From Carettochelys insculpta (taxonomy: Eukaryota > Chordata > Testudines > Carettochelyidae), in contig NC_134145.1 of the NCBI RefSeq assembly GCF_033958435.1, forward strand, positions 37,909,501-37,973,500: DNA of 64,000 nucleotides, read 5' to 3'. The translations under genes and the position numbers were made by a program. The notes under the pieces are model-generated. The model searched no databases. It worked only from the letters and a program-made list of their open reading frames with translations, and was not told the origin of the DNA. Below are positions 51,101 to 53,664 of this stretch, one piece after another (the stretch's first letter is position 1; the number at the start of each line of letters is the position of its first letter).

Positions 51101-53664
51101 TCCCCTCTCTCTGCTCTGTTTGCCTCCCTGCTTTTAAGCATCCCAGCAGTTAGCTCAGCTGGATGCTAAATGATTACCTGTACCATGCCCTATTACATCT
51201 ACCTGGGAGCTTAATTAACTCCTCCTTTCTTTTTCCTCACCCAGGCTGGTTTCTGGGCTGCCTTCCACCTGAGGTCTGCTGCCCCGACTCTGTTACTATA
51301 GATAGATATACCTATCTCATAGAACTGGAAGGGACTTTGAGAGGTCATCGAGTCCAGTCCCCTGCACTCACAGCAGTATTTATCACCATCCCTGACATTT
51401 CTTTTTAAGTCTAACATGCCCCAGACCCTTGGAAGGCCCCCTGAAGGATTAGGCTCACAGCCCTGTGTTTACAAGGCCAGTGCTTTAACCACTGAGCTAT
51501 CCCTCCCTCCCAAATCTCTAAATGCCCTGTAAACAAGGAACCTGCCCTGAAAACTGAAAATCAGTGGGGAGGCAGAATAAGGGGCAATTAATACTGTGTA
51601 ATTACAGAGAAATCTGGGAGTAGTGCAAGGAATTAACGGAAGTGATTAGCTCAAGAATTTCAACTGGTTATGAATTATTCTGTCTCGCTAGAATTTCTTT
51701 AAGTTATATTGTTTCACAAGTGGCCCATGAATGTGTAAATGTCACGAAACTAAAGCCTGTTGAAGTACTGCATAACTTGGAATCCAATTGATTCAAAGCT
51801 GCTAAATTGTTTATGATGTAGAAAATGTATTGCATGGTCATTATGCTATAGAAAGGGCAGAACCGCTGAACAGAAAACTAATCAGGCTGGAACAAGATTC
51901 AGTGAATCAGACGAAGCAGTTATGTGGCTGTAAACATTTCTTAGGCAACGGCCAGGAATTATGAAAATATTATTTTCAAAACAAAAGTATTCTCCCTTGC
52001 ACTGTGTCTGCTGGTTTGTTGCACGGGGGGAGGACAGAAGTGGGGAAAATAATCCTCCACTTTTTCCAGTTATTTGCGTAGACTACATGAGTGTAACAAA
52101 GGATCAGAATTTACCTGAATGTACAGAACTGAGGGCAAAATTTGGACCAGTTTGTATTGGTGAGGATAAATAATAACGGAAAGAAAACAGATTGAACAAA
52201 TCCTATCAATTTAGCTATATTAATATTACTTGTTTTCTGTGTGTTTAAAGCCATGGAACTATAATTAGAAGTGCTTAAAAATATGTGTTTTTTCACAATT
52301 GTCTAATGCTTCTATCCAAATATCAGGGTCTGTATGCTGTGGGTAACTTCTTACCAAGTGAAGAGACTGTGCTTCACCAGAATCTGCAAAGGGAACCATT
52401 ACGATCTTTGACAGACCTTAGTCAAGATGCCAACAGAATTTTACCAGGTAAAAATGGTAGCGGCAATGATGGACTTTCCTCTCACCATTCTGAGAGTATT
52501 TTGAATAGAAACCAGAGAAATTCTGGATCCCTGACTAACATCAAGAGAGCAAATGCTGATGTGGAGATTATAACCCCACGAAGCCCCATGGGAAAGGAAA
52601 ATATGGTTACTTTCAGCAACACGTTGCCAAGGGTTAACACACCATCACTGGAAGATCCAGCCAGACGAAATGCAACAATCCATGCGTCAATGGACTCTGC
52701 TCGTTCCAAGCAACTACTTTCTCAATGGAAGAACAAGAATGAAAGTCGAAAATTGTCTTTGCAAGTAATAGAAACTGAATCTGGCCAGTCACCACCAAGG
52801 GCAATAGAAATGAGATCAAGCTCTGAGCCATCTAGAGTGGGTGTGAATGGTGATCCTCATGGCCCCAGCAATCAATACCTGAAAATTCAGCCTGGCAACA
52901 TTCCAGGTTGTAATAACACTGGTCTTACAGGTGGGCCAAGAGTTTCTATTCAGTCACGGCCTGGTTCTTCACAGCTAGTTCATATTCCTGAAGAGACTCA
53001 GGAAAATATAAACACATCTCCCAAAAGTAGTTCAGCTAGGGCCAAATGGCTGAAAGCTGCTGAGAAGAGTGTTGCATGTAGAAGCAACAGTCAGCCAAGA
53101 ATCATGCAAGTAATAGCCATGTCAAAGCAGCAAGGAGTGCTTCAGAGCAGTCCTAAGAGTTCAGAGGGCAGCACGGTCACCTGTACTGGAGCTATCCGAT
53201 ATAAAACCTTGACAGATCATGAACCCAGTGGCATTGTAAGAGTTGAGGCCCATCCAGAAAATAACAGACCCATAATTCAGATGCCATCAGAAGGTGAAGG
53301 GAGTGGATCTTGGAAATGGAAAGCACCCGAGAAAGTAATCCTTCGCCAAGCTTATGAACTAAATGATCTCAATAGAGACTCTGAGAGCTGTGAATCCTTG
53401 AAAGACACTTATGGATCTGGAGACAGGAAAAGAAGTAACATAGATAACAGTGAGCATCACCATCATGGGATTACCACTATAAGAGTCACACCAGTGGAGG
53501 GAAGTGAAATTGGCTCAGAAACTCTGTCCATCTCTTCAAGCCGAGACTCCACACTTCGAAGAAAAGGTAACATTATTTTAATCCCTGAAAGAGGAAGCAG
53601 CCCAGAGAACACAAGAAACATCTTCTATAAAGGAACATCCCCCACAAGAGCTTACAAAGAATGA
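7621..53664 (+). CDS. PLPPR4: PLPPR4 (PRG-1), exons 2-7, N-terminus missing
   Basis: Phospholipid phosphatase-related protein 4, a brain-enriched membrane protein of excitatory synapses that affects local lysophosphatidic acid signalling and is thought to have no efficient phosphatase activity. Six exons join in frame (186, 130, 196, 58, 174 and 1338 bp) to 693 codons plus TGA, each intron with GT-AG ends. Six membrane segments are encoded in exons 2-6. The phosphatase-family motifs are altered: PSQH stands where active members have PSGH, and [13 protein letters not shown] where they have SRxxxxxHxxxD. Exon 7 encodes a tail of about 445 residues with the calmodulin-binding region. The exon 1 that supplies the start codon is not visible and is assumed upstream. 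Identity is by close agreement with the mammalian protein as I know it. Introns hold nearly all the mobile DNA of the window. Confidence 0.96.
7807..8735. other. intron 2 start: microsatellites, otherwise unrecognised
   Basis: Apart from two dinucleotide runs (8106-8149 and 8227-8240) and a short segment 'gagccaaattctgctctcag' at about 8434 that resembles an old amniote repeat, nothing is recognised. Confidence 0.5.
8106..8149. repeat. (CT)n(CA)n microsatellite
   Basis: A CT run at 8106-8134 passes directly into a CA run to 8149. A second short CA run lies at 8227-8240. Open frames reading Arg/Glu or Cys/Val repeats on the minus strand are artefacts of this run. Confidence 0.95.
8736..9060 (+). 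mobile_element. CR1 LINE, 3' end fragment
   Basis: Contains the CR1 RT tail ([20 protein letters not shown] in the frame through 8880-8955) and the 3' untranslated end with 'aggcggctggactagatgac' and a final 'ccctatgattctatga'. It is 5'-truncated and close in sequence to the copy at 1-274. Confidence 0.9.
9061..9295. other. unrecognised intronic spacer
   Basis: No feature recognised between the CR1 end and the next transposon. Confidence 0.4.
9296..10002 (+). mobile_element. ATCGAA/TTCGAA-rich Harbinger-type composite element, copy 1
   Basis: Ends are GCTACGTCTACACG on the left and, reversed, AGCCGTGTCTACACATG on the right. The interior is CpG-rich with many ATCGAA and TTCGAA words arranged as palindromes and with further internal copies of GTCTACAC, which look like ends of nested or rearranged elements. 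A middle block of about 250 bp (around 9500-9770) begins a frame MDPQLQQQQ similar in style to the N-terminal region of the Harbinger element at 11.1 kb. No full transposase. An inverted copy of nearly the same length lies at 36961-37668. Confidence 0.75.
10037..10145 (+). repeat. dispersed repeat, class unknown
   Basis: Begins 'caggttgaacctctctggtc' and ends near 'gtaccagagaacccc'. The same opening occurs at 57968, so the two are copies of one family. I know this start from reptile DNA repeats but cannot assign a transposon class from the sequence. Confidence 0.55.
10146..11040. other. intronic, mostly unrecognised
   Basis: At about 10827 the words 'gcgctgtctacactgcat' resemble one end of the Harbinger-type MITEs found elsewhere in the window, but no matching second end was found. 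The rest is AT-rich without recognised features. Confidence 0.4.
11041..11108. repeat. short palindromic repeat (hairpin)
   Basis: The left arm 'ggtgaaatcctg' and right arm 'ccaggatttcacc' are perfect complements over about 12 bp, enclosing 'attgaagtcactgcc...ctcccatgggg'. It belongs to the same kind of old amniote hairpin repeat as 6032-6115. The Harbinger element at 11113 inserted right at its edge. Confidence 0.65.
11463..12900 (+). pseudogene. Harbinger (HARBI1-like) DDE transposase, two exons, inactivated
   Basis: The first part starts [18 protein letters not shown] at 11463, shifts frame near 11510, and continues through a TGA just before [20 protein letters not shown] to IGPIVQK at 11899. 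A GT-AG intron (11900-12173) follows. The second part begins [13 protein letters not shown] and shows the catalytic blocks of the family: MLDGTHIPI (first Asp), [13 protein letters not shown] (second Asp) and [11 protein letters not shown] (Glu). Stops interrupt it at about 12321 (TAG) and 12353 (TAA) and just after CLKV (TGA). After that the frame continues to about 12900. The family cuts and pastes DNA with 3-bp TWA target sites. Dead copy, but the domain order is intact. Confidence 0.85.
11900..12173 (+). other. intron of the Harbinger transposase
   Basis: Donor CAGAAG|GTAAGC and acceptor 'ctgtcccctgcag|GTC' bracket 274 bp without open frame continuity. Removing it keeps the reading frame from QK to VMRAIN. 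Presence of splice signals shows the copy was not created through processed mRNA, as expected for a DNA transposon. Confidence 0.75.
12901..13936 (-). other. GC-rich right half of Harbinger element, possible Myb-like gene relic
   Basis: On the minus strand a frame at 13381-13596 reads [20 protein letters not shown], a heptad-like helical stretch of the kind that ends Myb/SANT-domain proteins accompanying Harbinger transposases. Its flanks are G- or C-run low complexity (13376-13500), and no Myb motif with spaced Trp residues can be confirmed. Treated as a guess from position in the element rather than from sequence identity. Confidence 0.3.
14104..14295 (+). mobile_element. tRNA-derived SINE with CR1-like tail (turtle Cry type)
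   Basis: An A-box-like 'gagctcagtggtttgagc' at 14113-14130 and a B-box-like 'ggttatgagttcaacc' at 14150-14165 form the tRNA-related head. The tail 'gactagactcaatgacctt' and 'ggtcttttcctgctctgt' copies the CR1 3' end, which lets CR1 machinery move it. This structure matches the SINE family described from cryptodiran turtles and is one basis for the organism call. Confidence 0.75.
14560..14864. mobile_element. Harbinger-type MITE, 305 bp, TAA target duplication
   Basis: Terminal inverted repeats of about 50 bp: the left starts GGCTGTTTCTACACATGCC and the right, reversed, starts with the identical 19 bases. Both continue into a 'gctaataaacag' segment. Exact TAA target duplications lie at 14557-14559 and 14865-14867, fitting the TWA rule of PIF/Harbinger. 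No coding capacity. Long arms and the intact duplication indicate a fairly recent insertion. Confidence 0.9.
14865..17177. other. intronic, GC-rich blocks, no gene
   Basis: Two GC-rich stretches stand out: 15040-15440, with loosely repeated 'gctcggggctgg'-like words, and 16060-16560. Both are open in several frames on both strands only because stop codons are rare in such composition. No domain, splice pattern or known repeat is seen. The remainder is AT-rich intron. Confidence 0.45.
17178..17311. repeat. possible short dispersed repeat
   Basis: Starts 'gagtctcctggaagcttcca' and ends 'cagagttggcaaccc'. The wording 'aatcctggagatt' and 'ttggcaaccct' is familiar from a reptile interspersed repeat, but I see no second copy in this window and cannot name its class. 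Confidence 0.35.
17312..18304. other. intronic, no recognised element
   Basis: AT-rich sequence without clear repeat or coding features. Confidence 0.5.
18308..18738. mobile_element. Harbinger-type MITE, 431 bp, TTA target duplication
   Basis: Left end GGCTACATCTACACAAG, right end reversed GGCTACCTCTACACAAG. Exact TTA duplications flank it at 18305-18307 and 18739-18741. The inner arms include words such as 'ttctcggcaaaactt' and 'ttttccagaaaaaccc'. No transposase. It shares its terminal motif with the elements at 4957, 9296, 11113 and 14560. Confidence 0.88.
18742..20163. other. intronic, no recognised element
   Basis: No gene or named repeat found before the DIRS element. Short open frames on the minus strand have no domain features. 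Confidence 0.5.
20164..20339. repeat. DIRS copy A, left inverted terminal repeat
   Basis: Starts TTCTTCTTTGAGTGGTCC and runs to 'cagttccttctcaacc'. Its complement reappears at 25917-26085. The CpG-rich stretch with GCGCATGCGC-like words probably holds the element's promoter, which is an inference from position. Confidence 0.85.
20640..22731 (+). pseudogene. DIRS gag-like ORF1, copy A (broken)
   Basis: The start [20 protein letters not shown] aligns with the intact starts in copies B and C, but the first Cys of the Cys/His cluster is Arg here, and the downstream His/Cys residues are lost, with a stop at about 20801. Later blocks ([18 protein letters not shown] at about 21804, [36 protein letters not shown] at about 22253) lie in different frames. 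The terminal QQ..V plus TGA is near 22731. In the family ORF1 is the presumed RNA-binding structural protein. Non-functional. Confidence 0.8.
22455..24680 (+). pseudogene. DIRS reverse transcriptase/RNase H, copy A (broken)
   Basis: Matches copy B in pieces: [23 protein letters not shown] with the motif A Asp kept (about 23139-23220), [21 protein letters not shown], then a frameshift just before the YLDD box, whose DNA would read YLGD, and RNase H blocks scattered through two or three frames to about 24300. At least four frameshifts compared with copy B. Dead. Confidence 0.8.
24527..25658 (+). pseudogene. DIRS tyrosine recombinase, copy A (one frameshift)
   Basis: Two overlapping frames, 24527-25063 and 25023-25658, join at a single-base insertion near 24990. 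The N-terminal helical DNA-binding part contains [20 protein letters not shown]. The catalytic part has the first Arg in [13 protein letters not shown] and the Tyr in TFAKHYAL. The His of the HxxR box is replaced by Tyr (codon TAC at 25527-25529; copy B has CAC). In the family this enzyme inserts circular element DNA into the genome. The best preserved part of copy A but probably inactive. Confidence 0.85.
25751..25853. repeat. DIRS copy A, internal complementary region
   Basis: The left half (25751-25793) is the complement of the first bases of the left terminal repeat, and the right half (25795-25853) is the complement of the last bases of the element at about 26060-26120. An internal region complementary to both outer ends is the hallmark of DIRS elements and serves as template to complete the ends of the circular copy. 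Confidence 0.85.
25917..26120. repeat. DIRS copy A, right inverted terminal repeat
   Basis: Complement of the left repeat from 'ggtcaaggaactggcaggga' onward, then a right-specific end 'cgaagaaccatcgttactac' and 'aggtgagtaacttctcttt'. The end contains CAG|GTGAGTAA at 26101, a consensus splice donor. Confidence 0.85.
26157..27600 (-). mobile_element. CR1 LINE, inverted, about 1.4 kb
   Basis: Reads on the minus strand from RT palm to the 3' end, which lies at the low-coordinate side ('tgaatcacagggctggaatg'). Frames 26753-27412 and 26232-26549 carry RT blocks. It begins about 36 bp after DIRS copy A. Confidence 0.92.
26232..27412 (-). pseudogene. CR1 reverse transcriptase, central and C-terminal part (broken)
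   Basis: The minus-strand frame 27412-26753 contains RT palm blocks: [33 protein letters not shown] (motif A Asp), [15 protein letters not shown] and [21 protein letters not shown]. The catalytic box FADD-like segment reads FEDD here. The C-terminal block [20 protein letters not shown] continues in a second frame (26549-26232). Stops and shifts lie between, around 26550-26760. Dead copy. Confidence 0.85.
27601..28160. other. AT-rich intronic sequence, possible MITE relic
   Basis: Runs of 'aaatattt' and 'ttttcaatttgatttaaaa' suggest a worn AT-rich hairpin transposon, but no ends could be defined. Confidence 0.35.
28161..28592. repeat. 430-bp fold-back (Harbinger-type MITE)
   Basis: The left half (about 28161-28372) and right half (28386-28592) are near-complements of each other over their whole length, around a 13-bp centre. 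Outer ends read GGCTGCTGTTACACTAA and, reversed, GGCTGCTGCTACACTAC. Both arms contain TTCGAAATAA-like words. Transcribed as part of the PLPPR4 pre-mRNA it would fold into a hairpin of roughly 200 bp, about 940 bases before exon 3. Confidence 0.85.
28593..29532. other. intron 2 end, partly repeat-like
   Basis: At about 29246-29335 the words 'ggaggccccaagcagggcga' and 'cagccccacagagcttatg' resemble a widespread amniote repeat of unknown class. The rest (28593-29060) is not recognised. It ends in 'tattattgcag', the acceptor for exon 3. Confidence 0.45.
29533..29662 (+). CDS. PLPPR4: PLPPR4 exon 3
   Basis: 130 bp, 43 codons plus one base. Encodes [20 protein letters not shown] (end of membrane segment 2 and the basic loop), then [20 protein letters not shown] and the split Gly codon at the donor 'g|gtgggt'. 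The open frame continues into the intron by chance. Confidence 0.97.
30370..30690 (-). repeat. possible MIR-like SINE relic
   Basis: On the minus strand 'aatccactggttagagcact' resembles a tRNA A box, followed after about 60 bases by 'ggaatttaaacctaccacc', a B-box-like word. The spacing and wording fit old tRNA-derived SINEs shared by amniotes. Confidence 0.35.
31529..31673 (-). mobile_element. Penelope-like element tail
   Basis: The minus-strand tail includes 'gagctgatgaagtgggtctg' and 'tcccacaaacactcat'. The CTGATGA box and the GTGGG/CCCAC stem are kept, but GAAA has changed to an AAAC-like form, so the hammerhead core is broken. The terminal part contains 'agtctaatacgactacccct', a variant of the family's end. 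Confidence 0.7.
31710..31905 (+). CDS. PLPPR4: PLPPR4 exon 4
   Basis: 196 bp, entering with two bases of the split Gly codon and leaving with two bases of the Arg codon. It encodes [19 protein letters not shown] (membrane segment 3) and the large outer loop [11 protein letters not shown] with two N-glycosylation sequons (NYT, NVS), then [19 protein letters not shown]. The donor is 'ggaag|gttagt', a slightly weaker form than GTAAGT. Confidence 0.96.
35330..35775 (-). mobile_element. Penelope-like element 3' fragment
   Basis: The low-coordinate end carries the tail words 'ggtgccacaggac' (minus strand) and a worn hammerhead-like core at about 35381-35412 with CTGATGA kept but GAAA changed. Further up, the minus strand at 35640-35760 matches the C-terminal endonuclease part seen at 40.2 kb (the segment corresponding to [11 protein letters not shown]). 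No open frame remains. Confidence 0.75.
36132..36165. repeat. (TG)n microsatellite
   Basis: Seventeen tandem GT units at 36132-36165, in intron 4. Confidence 0.95.
36961..37668 (-). mobile_element. ATCGAA/TTCGAA-rich composite element, copy 2 (inverted)
   Basis: Nearly the full complement of 9296-10002, including the central block with 'ccctgtgcatgcagcat' on the minus strand. Length is 708 bp against 707 bp. It shares the outer GTCTACAC ends and the internal GTCTACAC words. It lies in intron 4, while copy 1 lies in intron 2, so the two flank exons 3 and 4 head to head. Confidence 0.8.
37707..37843. mobile_element. short hAT-type MITE
   Basis: Ends 'gggtggttctcaacct' and, reversed, 'cagtggttctcaacct' form about 15 bp of terminal inverted repeat, with 'gggctgcttgcagcccc' inside. 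The form is common among reptile hAT MITEs. A matching 8-bp target duplication could not be confirmed. Confidence 0.6.
38885..38942 (+). CDS. PLPPR4: PLPPR4 exon 5 (58 bp)
   Basis: Too short for routine frame searches, found from the splice sites 'cttggcag|aaagtc' and 'atttcg|gtaagt'. It completes the Arg codon from exon 4 and encodes [23 protein letters not shown] occupies the position of the PSGH phosphatase motif, and the following residues start membrane segment 4. The frame closes exactly so that exon 6 begins on a codon. Confidence 0.96.
39330..39390. repeat. short palindromic repeat relic
   Basis: 'acaaattcatccttgattta' and 'atacatcaggaatgtgtttg' are imperfect complements around 'gcattgacttcagggg', the same type as 11041-11108. 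Confidence 0.5.
40010..40051 (-). ncRNA. hammerhead-like ribozyme motif, left PLE copy
   Basis: On the minus strand: stem I AGCAT, box CTGATGA, one unpaired A, stem II GTGAG with TCTGTG loop and CTCAT, box GAAA, GCTC, and stem I return ATGCT. It differs from the right copy at two bases. The C-to-T change turns the stem II closing pair into G-U, which probably weakens it. Confidence 0.6.
40130..40492 (-). pseudogene. GIY-YIG endonuclease, left PLE copy (truncated)
   Basis: A minus-strand open frame of 114 codons covers the second half of the domain: [20 protein letters not shown], with YIR in place of YIG, then [50 protein letters not shown] and the final SFPSLGVHT. The first half and the RT are missing from the 5' truncation. 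The Gly-to-Arg change in the YIG box would itself be damaging. Confidence 0.85.
40493..41016 (+). pseudogene. GIY-YIG endonuclease with Cys motif, right PLE copy (5'-truncated)
   Basis: The frame through 40530-41016 is open. It begins with the Penelope linker motif [15 protein letters not shown] (a CxxxRCxxC-type cysteine knuckle), then [20 protein letters not shown] with intact IY...YIG, the conserved Arg and His in [11 protein letters not shown], and EHFNLPGHT. It ends at about 41016 after [15 protein letters not shown]. In the family this nuclease opens target DNA. No RT is attached, so the element cannot move on its own. Confidence 0.88.
41087..41128 (+). ncRNA. hammerhead-like ribozyme motif, right PLE copy
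   Basis: Stem I AGCAT/ATGCT (41087-41091 with 41124-41128) pairs perfectly. The CTGATGA box is at 41092-41098, with one unpaired A after it, then stem II GTGAG/CTCAC with a six-base loop, GAAA at 41116-41119 and GCTC at 41120-41123. Stem III is almost absent, as in the small Penelope-associated hammerheads reported to cut as dimers, where AGCU of two molecules pair. Predicted cut after C41123. Confidence 0.75.
41780..41953 (+). CDS. PLPPR4: PLPPR4 exon 6
   Basis: 58 codons, from 'cttttcaag|ATG' to 'TATTTG|gtaagt'. Encodes [30 protein letters not shown] (membrane segment 5), the third phosphatase-like motif [16 protein letters not shown], and [11 protein letters not shown] (start of membrane segment 6). 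The ATG here is an internal Met, not a start. Confidence 0.97.
42905..43372 (+). mobile_element. CR1 LINE fragment, left part (split by hAT)
   Basis: Contains the RT C-terminal segment in partly open frame ([20 protein letters not shown] at about 43050-43110) and runs to 'gggatggtctagac'. The remaining 3' end resumes at 43891 after the hAT insertion. Confidence 0.9.
43373..43890. mobile_element. hAT-type DNA transposon nested in CR1
   Basis: Begins 'caggagtctgcaccctgtgg' and ends 'ggttgcctctccctg', whose complement begins CAGGGAGAGGCAACC, giving short imperfect terminal inverted repeats. It is flanked by an 8-bp target site, gtctagac at 43365-43372 and gcgtagac at 43891-43898 (six of eight match), as expected of hAT. 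The inside is non-coding and holds TG/CA runs. Confidence 0.75.
43891..43985 (+). mobile_element. CR1 LINE fragment, 3' end (right of hAT)
   Basis: Continues the CR1 from 43372: 'cagtgcttggtcctgccaca', 'ggggactggacttgatgacc' and a terminal 'tgttctatgatttgatgg'. Joining the two parts across one copy of the target site restores the usual CR1 3' end order. Confidence 0.88.
44807..44980. repeat. DIRS copy B, left inverted terminal repeat
   Basis: Starts TTCTTCTTCGAGTGGTCC and runs to 'agttccttctcaa'. Its complement is at 50692-50860. Confidence 0.88.
45258..47514 (+). pseudogene. DIRS gag-like ORF1, copy B (one frameshift, one stop)
   Basis: The start is [20 protein letters not shown], with a Cys/His cluster (KCESC...IHCLGESH...KCSHC) that suggests a zinc-binding fold, then a basic [12 protein letters not shown] segment. 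The frame breaks near 45632 and continues in another frame from 45655. A Ser/Arg/Pro-rich middle ([15 protein letters not shown]) leads to the conserved block [16 protein letters not shown]...[18 protein letters not shown] and [22 protein letters not shown] at 47182-47184 interrupts just after RRESWL, but the frame continues to QRQQV and TGA at 47514. Presumed structural RNA-binding protein. Inactive as it stands. Confidence 0.85.
47234..49456 (+). pseudogene. DIRS reverse transcriptase/RNase H, copy B (open, catalytic Asp changed)
   Basis: A 740-codon open frame without a break. RT part: [29 protein letters not shown], motif A in [30 protein letters not shown], and the YLDD box (48167-48178). 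The motif A Asp is Asn here (AAC 47975-47977; copy C has GAC), which should abolish polymerisation. RNase H residues are all present: [31 protein letters not shown] and VKADQLSRR. It overlaps gag by 281 bases and the recombinase frame by 253. The first ~100 codons are not RT-like, so the real translation start is uncertain. Confidence 0.88.
49204..50484 (+). pseudogene. DIRS tyrosine recombinase, copy B (two stops, catalytic residues kept)
   Basis: One frame runs from 49204 to 50484 with a TAA at 50194-50196 and a TGA at 50269-50271. The N-terminal DNA-binding part contains [20 protein letters not shown]. Catalytic residues: Arg in TSARRVSEL, HxxR in [10 protein letters not shown] (CAC 50302-50304, AGG 50311-50313) and Tyr in KHYAL (TAT 50410-50412). 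The normal stop seen in copy A is mutated, so the frame reads through about ten more codons. Would be the enzyme inserting the circular DNA copy; stops make it inactive. Confidence 0.87.
50522..50630. repeat. DIRS copy B, internal complementary region
   Basis: 'cacctattgtggagcaccca' complements the left terminal repeat start, and 'gaagttactcacctgtagta' with 'gatggttcttcaagatgtgt' complements the last bases of the element. Same arrangement as copy A at 25751-25853. Confidence 0.87.
50692..50896. repeat. DIRS copy B, right inverted terminal repeat
   Basis: Complement of the left repeat from 'tggtcaaggaactggcaggg' onward, with a right-only end 'cgaagaaccatcgttattac' and 'aggtgagtaacttctcttt'. 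Contains CAG|GTGAGTAA at 50877-50887. Confidence 0.87.
50897..51310. other. pyrimidine/GC-rich sequence, possibly an unrelated repeat
   Basis: Cytosine-rich stretch with 'ctggcttaggcaggggagcc' and 'tcctcacccaggctgg'. It may be part of an LTR-like or other repeat into which DIRS copy B or the SINE inserted, but I could not define ends. Confidence 0.35.
51311..51510 (-). mobile_element. tRNA-derived SINE with CR1-like tail (turtle Cry type), inverted
   Basis: On the minus strand the head is 'ggagggatagctcagtggtt' with an A box (complement of 51481-51499), and 'gggctgtgagcctaatcc' is a B box (complement of 51446-51463). The tail reads 'ggggactggactcgatgacc' and 'cttccagttctatgagatag', a CR1 3' end. 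A clear full-length copy, better preserved than 14104-14295. Confidence 0.85.
52327..53664 (+). CDS. PLPPR4: PLPPR4 exon 7 (last coding exon)
   Basis: 445 codons and TGA (53662-53664). It starts [15 protein letters not shown] (end of membrane segment 6), then the long cytosolic tail rich in Ser, Asn and Arg. Near-invariant blocks include [60 protein letters not shown] and [20 protein letters not shown]. The calmodulin-binding stretch is [20 protein letters not shown] followed by SQPRIMQV. It ends [15 protein letters not shown]. Several short differences from the mammalian tail lie in the first 60 codons. Confidence 0.97.
   Translation, partial: GLYAVGNFLPSEETVLHQNLQREPLRSLTDLSQDANRILPGKNGSGNDGLSSHHSESILNRNQRNSGSLTNIKRANADVEIITPRSPMGKENMVTFSNTLPRVNTPSLEDPARRNATIHASMDSARSKQLLSQWKNKNESRKLSLQVIETESGQSPPRAIEMRSSSEPSRVGVNGDPHGPSNQYLKIQPGNIPGCNNTGLTGGPRVSIQSRPGSSQLVHIPEETQENINTSPKSSSARAKWLKAAEKSVACRSNSQPRIMQVIAMSKQQGVLQSSPKSSEGSTVTCTGAIRYKTLTDHEPSGIVRVEAHPENNRPIIQMPSEGEGSGSWKWKAPEKVILRQAYELNDLNRDSESCESLKDTYGSGDRKRSNIDNSEHHHHGITTIRVTPVEGSEIGSETLSISSSRDSTLRRKGNIILIPERGSSPENTRNIFYKGTSPTRAYKE

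Larger units (their letters stand above)
41954..52326. other. PLPPR4: PLPPR4 intron 6
   Basis: 10.4 kb, more than half of it DIRS copy B. Also CR1 pieces, a hAT element, microsatellite-like stretches near 43440-43465 and 43713-43748, and a SINE. The stretches 41954-42904, 43986-44806 and 51511-52326 hold nothing I can name. The acceptor before exon 7 is 'ccaaatatcag'. Confidence 0.7.

Noticed and set aside
51961..52173. 70-codon frame shortly before exon 7
   Set aside because: No match to PLPPR4, no suitable splice pair, and not needed for frame continuity between exons 6 and 7.
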